Assembly: GCA_013397845.1 (NCBI GenBank)
Contig: VZTG01000511.1
Location: forward strand, 429,495-493,494
DNA: 64,000 nt
Origin: Melanocharis versteri
Taxonomy: Eukaryota > Chordata > Aves > Passeriformes > Melanocharitidae
Direction: 5' to 3'
The notes under the pieces are model-generated. The model was not told where the DNA came from, searched no databases, and saw only the letters and a list, made by a program, of their open reading frames with translations. Made by a program: the position numbers and the translations under genes. Of this stretch, positions 60,784 to 64,000 are shown one piece after another. How positions within the stretch are numbered: the stretch's first letter is position 1; the number at the start of each line of letters is the position of its first letter.

Positions 60784-61049
60784 TTTAAGTTTTTAATGGA
60801 TTATAAAATGCAGTGTAAGGAGACAGTGGCTGACAGTAAGTAGATAACACAGAAAAAGCTATGTCTGAACAACATACAACTGAGTGCCATTAGCACTGTC
60901 TGTGTCCTGATAAGAGCATCTTCAGAGCTATTTTCACAAAGGCAGTTTTTAAACACTTCCTTTTATGTATTTAGGCTTGTGTGAGTCACATTTTGTGCTC
61001 AGTTAAACTTTCTCCTCATTGCTCAACATCTGGGATAATGACAGTGCCT
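60784..61049. other. AT-rich unique sequence
   Basis: No open frame or repeat recognised between the CR1 end and the MIR-like fragment. Confidence 0.5.
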
Positions 61050-61215
61050 GGCTCTTTACACAGATATCTCAAGATCTTCATCTGGAGATCTCAAGTCACT
61101 TGGTAGGTGGGCGAATTAAGGCACTAGAGGTGAAGCCATATGCCCGAAATCATCACTTAGAAGGCCAAAGGCAAGGCTGGAAGAGGCACCTAGTCCTGGC
61201 TTCTGCTTGCCAGAC
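61050..61215 (-). mobile_element. MIR-like ancient SINE fragment
   Basis: ATCTCAAGTCACTTGGTAGG, GGCGAATTAAGGCACTAGAG, GTGAAGCCATATGCCCGAAA, then GCAAGGCTGGAAG and CCTAGTCCTGGCTTC follow the antisense MIR order (GGAAACTGAGGCACAGAG, GTGACTTGCCCAAGGTCA, GGCAGAGCTGGGA, CAGGTCTCCTGACTCC). Diverged, edges approximate. Confidence 0.5.
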
Positions 61216-61337
61216 AAGGGAGACTCTGAGTTCAGATAATATTTCTTTTAACAGTTTATGCTGAGATTGTAAAATGAGAAAAAAGGGGGTTTAATATAAA
61301 AGCTGCATACTTCCATTGCCAAAACATGTATAGATAG

Positions 61338-61480
61338 CACAGAATCATAGAAATGTATCCCTCCTGCAATCATCATCATTGTCCCAAATAACCAGTATGG
61401 AAATCAAGCAGCCTTCTGGGGTCATCTGTTTTAGTTCTCTAACAATTGTGTAGCTCAATCTCCATTGCATCACTTGGAGG
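61338..61480 (-). mobile_element. Possible old CR1 3' fragment
   Basis: CACAGAATCATAGAAATGTA at the left fits the terminal sequence of older amniote CR1 copies in minus orientation. The following CCCTCCTGCAATC could be the remnant of the next block after a deletion. Downstream similarity is weak. Confidence 0.35.
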
Positions 61481-64000
61481 AATAATTTGTTCTGATGTTC
61501 TAAAGTTTCATTTCATATTGTTTTTACTAGAAAAAAAAATCTGTATTCCCCTGGTTAATGGAAAGAATTCAAACAGATTTTCAATTCATTAAGATGTTGT
61601 GTACCAAGGTCATCGATCAGAGGCCACCTTTGCTACATCAGACTCCTGAACCTGATAGGACATTGCACTTTCATATTTGCACATTTGTGACCTTGGCATG
61701 ATTAGTTGCTGGCACTCAAGTGTCAGAAGGGTGTATTCAGGTGGATGTCCCAGGCTGTACAGGCCACGCTTTTGGGGGAGAAGCTGCACATGTATGTTAC
61801 TGAAAGAAAGGCTTTTCCTTTGTGAAGCACACTGTTAAACTGCCAGTGCTTACGACCAGAAGCAGCCCAGGGTGTCCAAATCACACAGCTGGGAAAGGAT
61901 GGCTGTATCTACTGGCTTTTCCTGTAGGCCTGCCCATGAAGATGCAGGAATTTTGTTGCACTGTGGTAGTAACCCATGCTGAAGCAGTGTGTGGATACAG
62001 CTTCTCCGGTGTGAGAGTAATTGTGACTGGGATGCTCCCTGTGGAGACTGGGAACCTGGGCTTCAACAGCCTCACTGAGGGAAGGGTCTCCTATCTCCTG
62101 GCTGAGTACTCCAAATGCTTCGAGTTATTTCAAGTAGCACCTGTAGGTATCTTCTTCTAGGAAAAAGGTTCCAGCTTTGGAATCTGGAATGAAGAGACGC
62201 ATCTGTCTTGTAGCCTGGTTAAGAGAGAAGAGACATGAGGTGCTGCTTCCTCCCTCATACTTGCCGTGCTTGGTGCTTTTTAAGTGGTAGGCAACTTCCC
62301 ACTCATAATGCAAAATTGGATTGTTTTGTTTAACTGTTGTGGTACGGCTCTTATCTGTGTGTGCTAAGTAAGATGTTTAGCTATCAACTTTGGACTTGGC
62401 CAAGTCTTGAAAGCTGCACATTGTTGCCTTTGGAGTCCCTACATCCATCTCTGCATAAAGTGCTTCCACAGACGTGAACTGACTCTGATAGCTCATGGTC
62501 CTTTTCATTGCCCATACCCTTCTTTTGGGTTATTTTGGGAGTCCTCAGATAAGATAGATCTCTATGCTGATGTATGCAGGCTAAACATGAAAGGCTACTC
62601 TGGGGGTGGGCTACAGTATTTCAGGATGGTTTCTGCATGTGACTGTGGGTCCATGAACTGATCAGCAATATCCCCCACTGGTGGGGTGACTCCCATGAAG
62701 ATATTCTGGCTGGGAGCATCAGTTGTAGTAGCAGAGAAATGAAAATTAGTCTGGGGGAAAGAAGTCAATTAATTTGCTCAATTTCTCCCCCTCCTCCCGC
62801 CAGTTTTGTAGTACCCACAAGCACAGACCTTGCGTAAGTGGATTGCATTTCACACCTAATGTGCATAATTATATCTTGCAAACAGTTTATTAATGGATCT
62901 ATAATCACAGAGTAGCTTGTACATACATAATGCTGGTGTTTGATTATACTGCAGCTGCCATAGATCAATGGATACACAGGAGTCTGGCTTATTAGTGTCT
63001 CACATGTGTGAAGTCTAGAGAACAATATAACACTGGTGCCATGCAGTTGTTCATCAAATACTGCTACCTAGGGGAAACCAGAGGTTTTAAAGACGTGGTA
63101 AAGAAGGGTTATAGAAAGAACAGTACATAACAGGACTTGGAACTTGAAGAAAGCTCCCTTTCTCAAAAACATTCCATCTGTAAATCCTTCAGTGGTGTTC
63201 TGTCTCAATTATCAATGCACTGTAAACATGTTAGATGTTATTTTGGAAAGGGATCTGTTCTGAGAATTCCCTCGGAAAGCAGCATGGCTACAAGCTTGAC
63301 CATTTCTGTTTTCTGAAGGTGACTCATCCGGAGGACTGATGAACAGCCTAAGTTCTTGTGAATCAACAGACCAGGGATTTGCAGACTGAGCTAAGCCTAC
63401 TAAAATCTGAGCAGCCAGAACCACGGTGAAATGGTTTGCAGAGATATCACCAAGACGCCTTTGGGAAGCAGTTGCATTTGGTTATGCACAAGGAAAAAGG
63501 TCCTAGCTTGTTTTGGTGTGTTGGGCTAAAACCAAAAAAAAAGTTTGGTGAGCTGCAGAATTCCCATGAGATTGTATCCCATCTCTCACATGATAACCTC
63601 AGCTTTGCCTCTCATGTCCCCCAGCTACCACCTGCAAAGCTGCCTCTGATCTATGTTGACTGTCTGGCTTGTGGCCAGTGACTCTGGCCAAACAGAGTAA
63701 ATAACTGCAAATTATGCTCTAGCCTTTCTTACAGCAAAGACATTATTGGTTTGTGTGCCTCTCCTCCATCTAGGTAGGAACAAGAAAATAGGAACTTCAC
63801 TGTCTTTAAGACCTTAATTGTCTTGTTAAATTTTGGGGGCTGAGAGAGGTAGAGAAAGGAAGAGCTGGTGCAATTTTATAGCTTTTCTTGATGACAAAAC
63901 ATGTCTAAAATAATTGTTTTCTTTACATGAATATGAAATAATTGGTTCCCTTTGCTAAGAAGGTATTCATTATTCAGAGCAAAAGCTTTTTTTTTTTTTT
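61481..64000. other. AT-richer unique sequence to window end
   Basis: About 2.5 kb without a supportable gene. Frames such as 61822-62160 (plus), 63212-63424 (minus) and 63436-63681 (plus) lack recognised motifs. A T14 run at 63987-64000 is cut by the window end, so its real length is unknown. Confidence 0.45.

Noticed and set aside
1..64000. Endogenous retrovirus, CRISPR array, rRNA, tRNA or insertion sequence
   Set aside because: No paired LTRs, regularly spaced repeats, T-loop/anticodon-arm layout or bacterial-type transposase was seen on either strand. Diverged solo LTRs cannot be excluded without a library search.

Overview
This is vertebrate nuclear DNA, almost certainly from a bird. 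The best evidence is a set of CR1 LINE fragments in both orientations, nearly all 5'-truncated and carrying the typical avian CR1 3' end. The window has no L1, Alu or other mammal-type young repeats, no operon-like gene packing and no retroviral genes that I could recognise. I cannot name the species or the chromosome.

I found no protein-coding gene that I can support. Open frames are short, overlap on both strands, and follow local GC content or repeats. The only frame with a recognisable family is the end of a CR1 reverse-transcriptase ORF near 60.26-60.65 kb. The window is best read as intergenic DNA or the inside of a very large intron, containing repeats and candidate regulatory DNA. A few splice-framed open segments (2521-2583 plus, 55507-55879 minus, 57835-58087 minus) are recorded as weak leads only.

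Layout. 0-26 kb: moderately GC-rich unique sequence with CR1 pieces at 4.1, 9.6, 21.1 and 25.3 kb, a CATC-type minisatellite at 12.8 kb, a T31 tract at 23.3 kb, and AT-rich blocks that look like conserved noncoding elements (1.7-2.1 kb with four forkhead-type motifs; 14.3-14.6 kb with a palindromic double octamer). 26.27-26.53 kb: a compact, very CpG-dense island with a strong CTCF-type motif, a five-tract G-quadruplex sequence and a perfect 12-bp inverted repeat containing homeodomain sites, all within 70 bp. This is the most striking short segment in the window. 28-31.5 kb: broad GC- and CpG-rich DNA without a credible gene. 31.5-49 kb: unique sequence with a CR1 end, a MIR-like SINE, a (TTA)6 microsatellite and a 35-base hairpin at 40.1 kb. 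49.2-49.43 kb: a second compact CpG island with a G-quadruplex motif. From about 50.5 kb to the end the DNA becomes AT-richer, and old repeats (MIR-like SINEs, old CR1/L3-like pieces) become common.

If the two compact CpG islands, the CTCF-type motif and the AT-rich homeodomain, octamer and forkhead blocks are functional, they would fit a regulatory landscape around a gene outside this window. That is inference. Cross-species alignment and chromatin or transcript data would decide it. I did not find a new biological system that I can defend.
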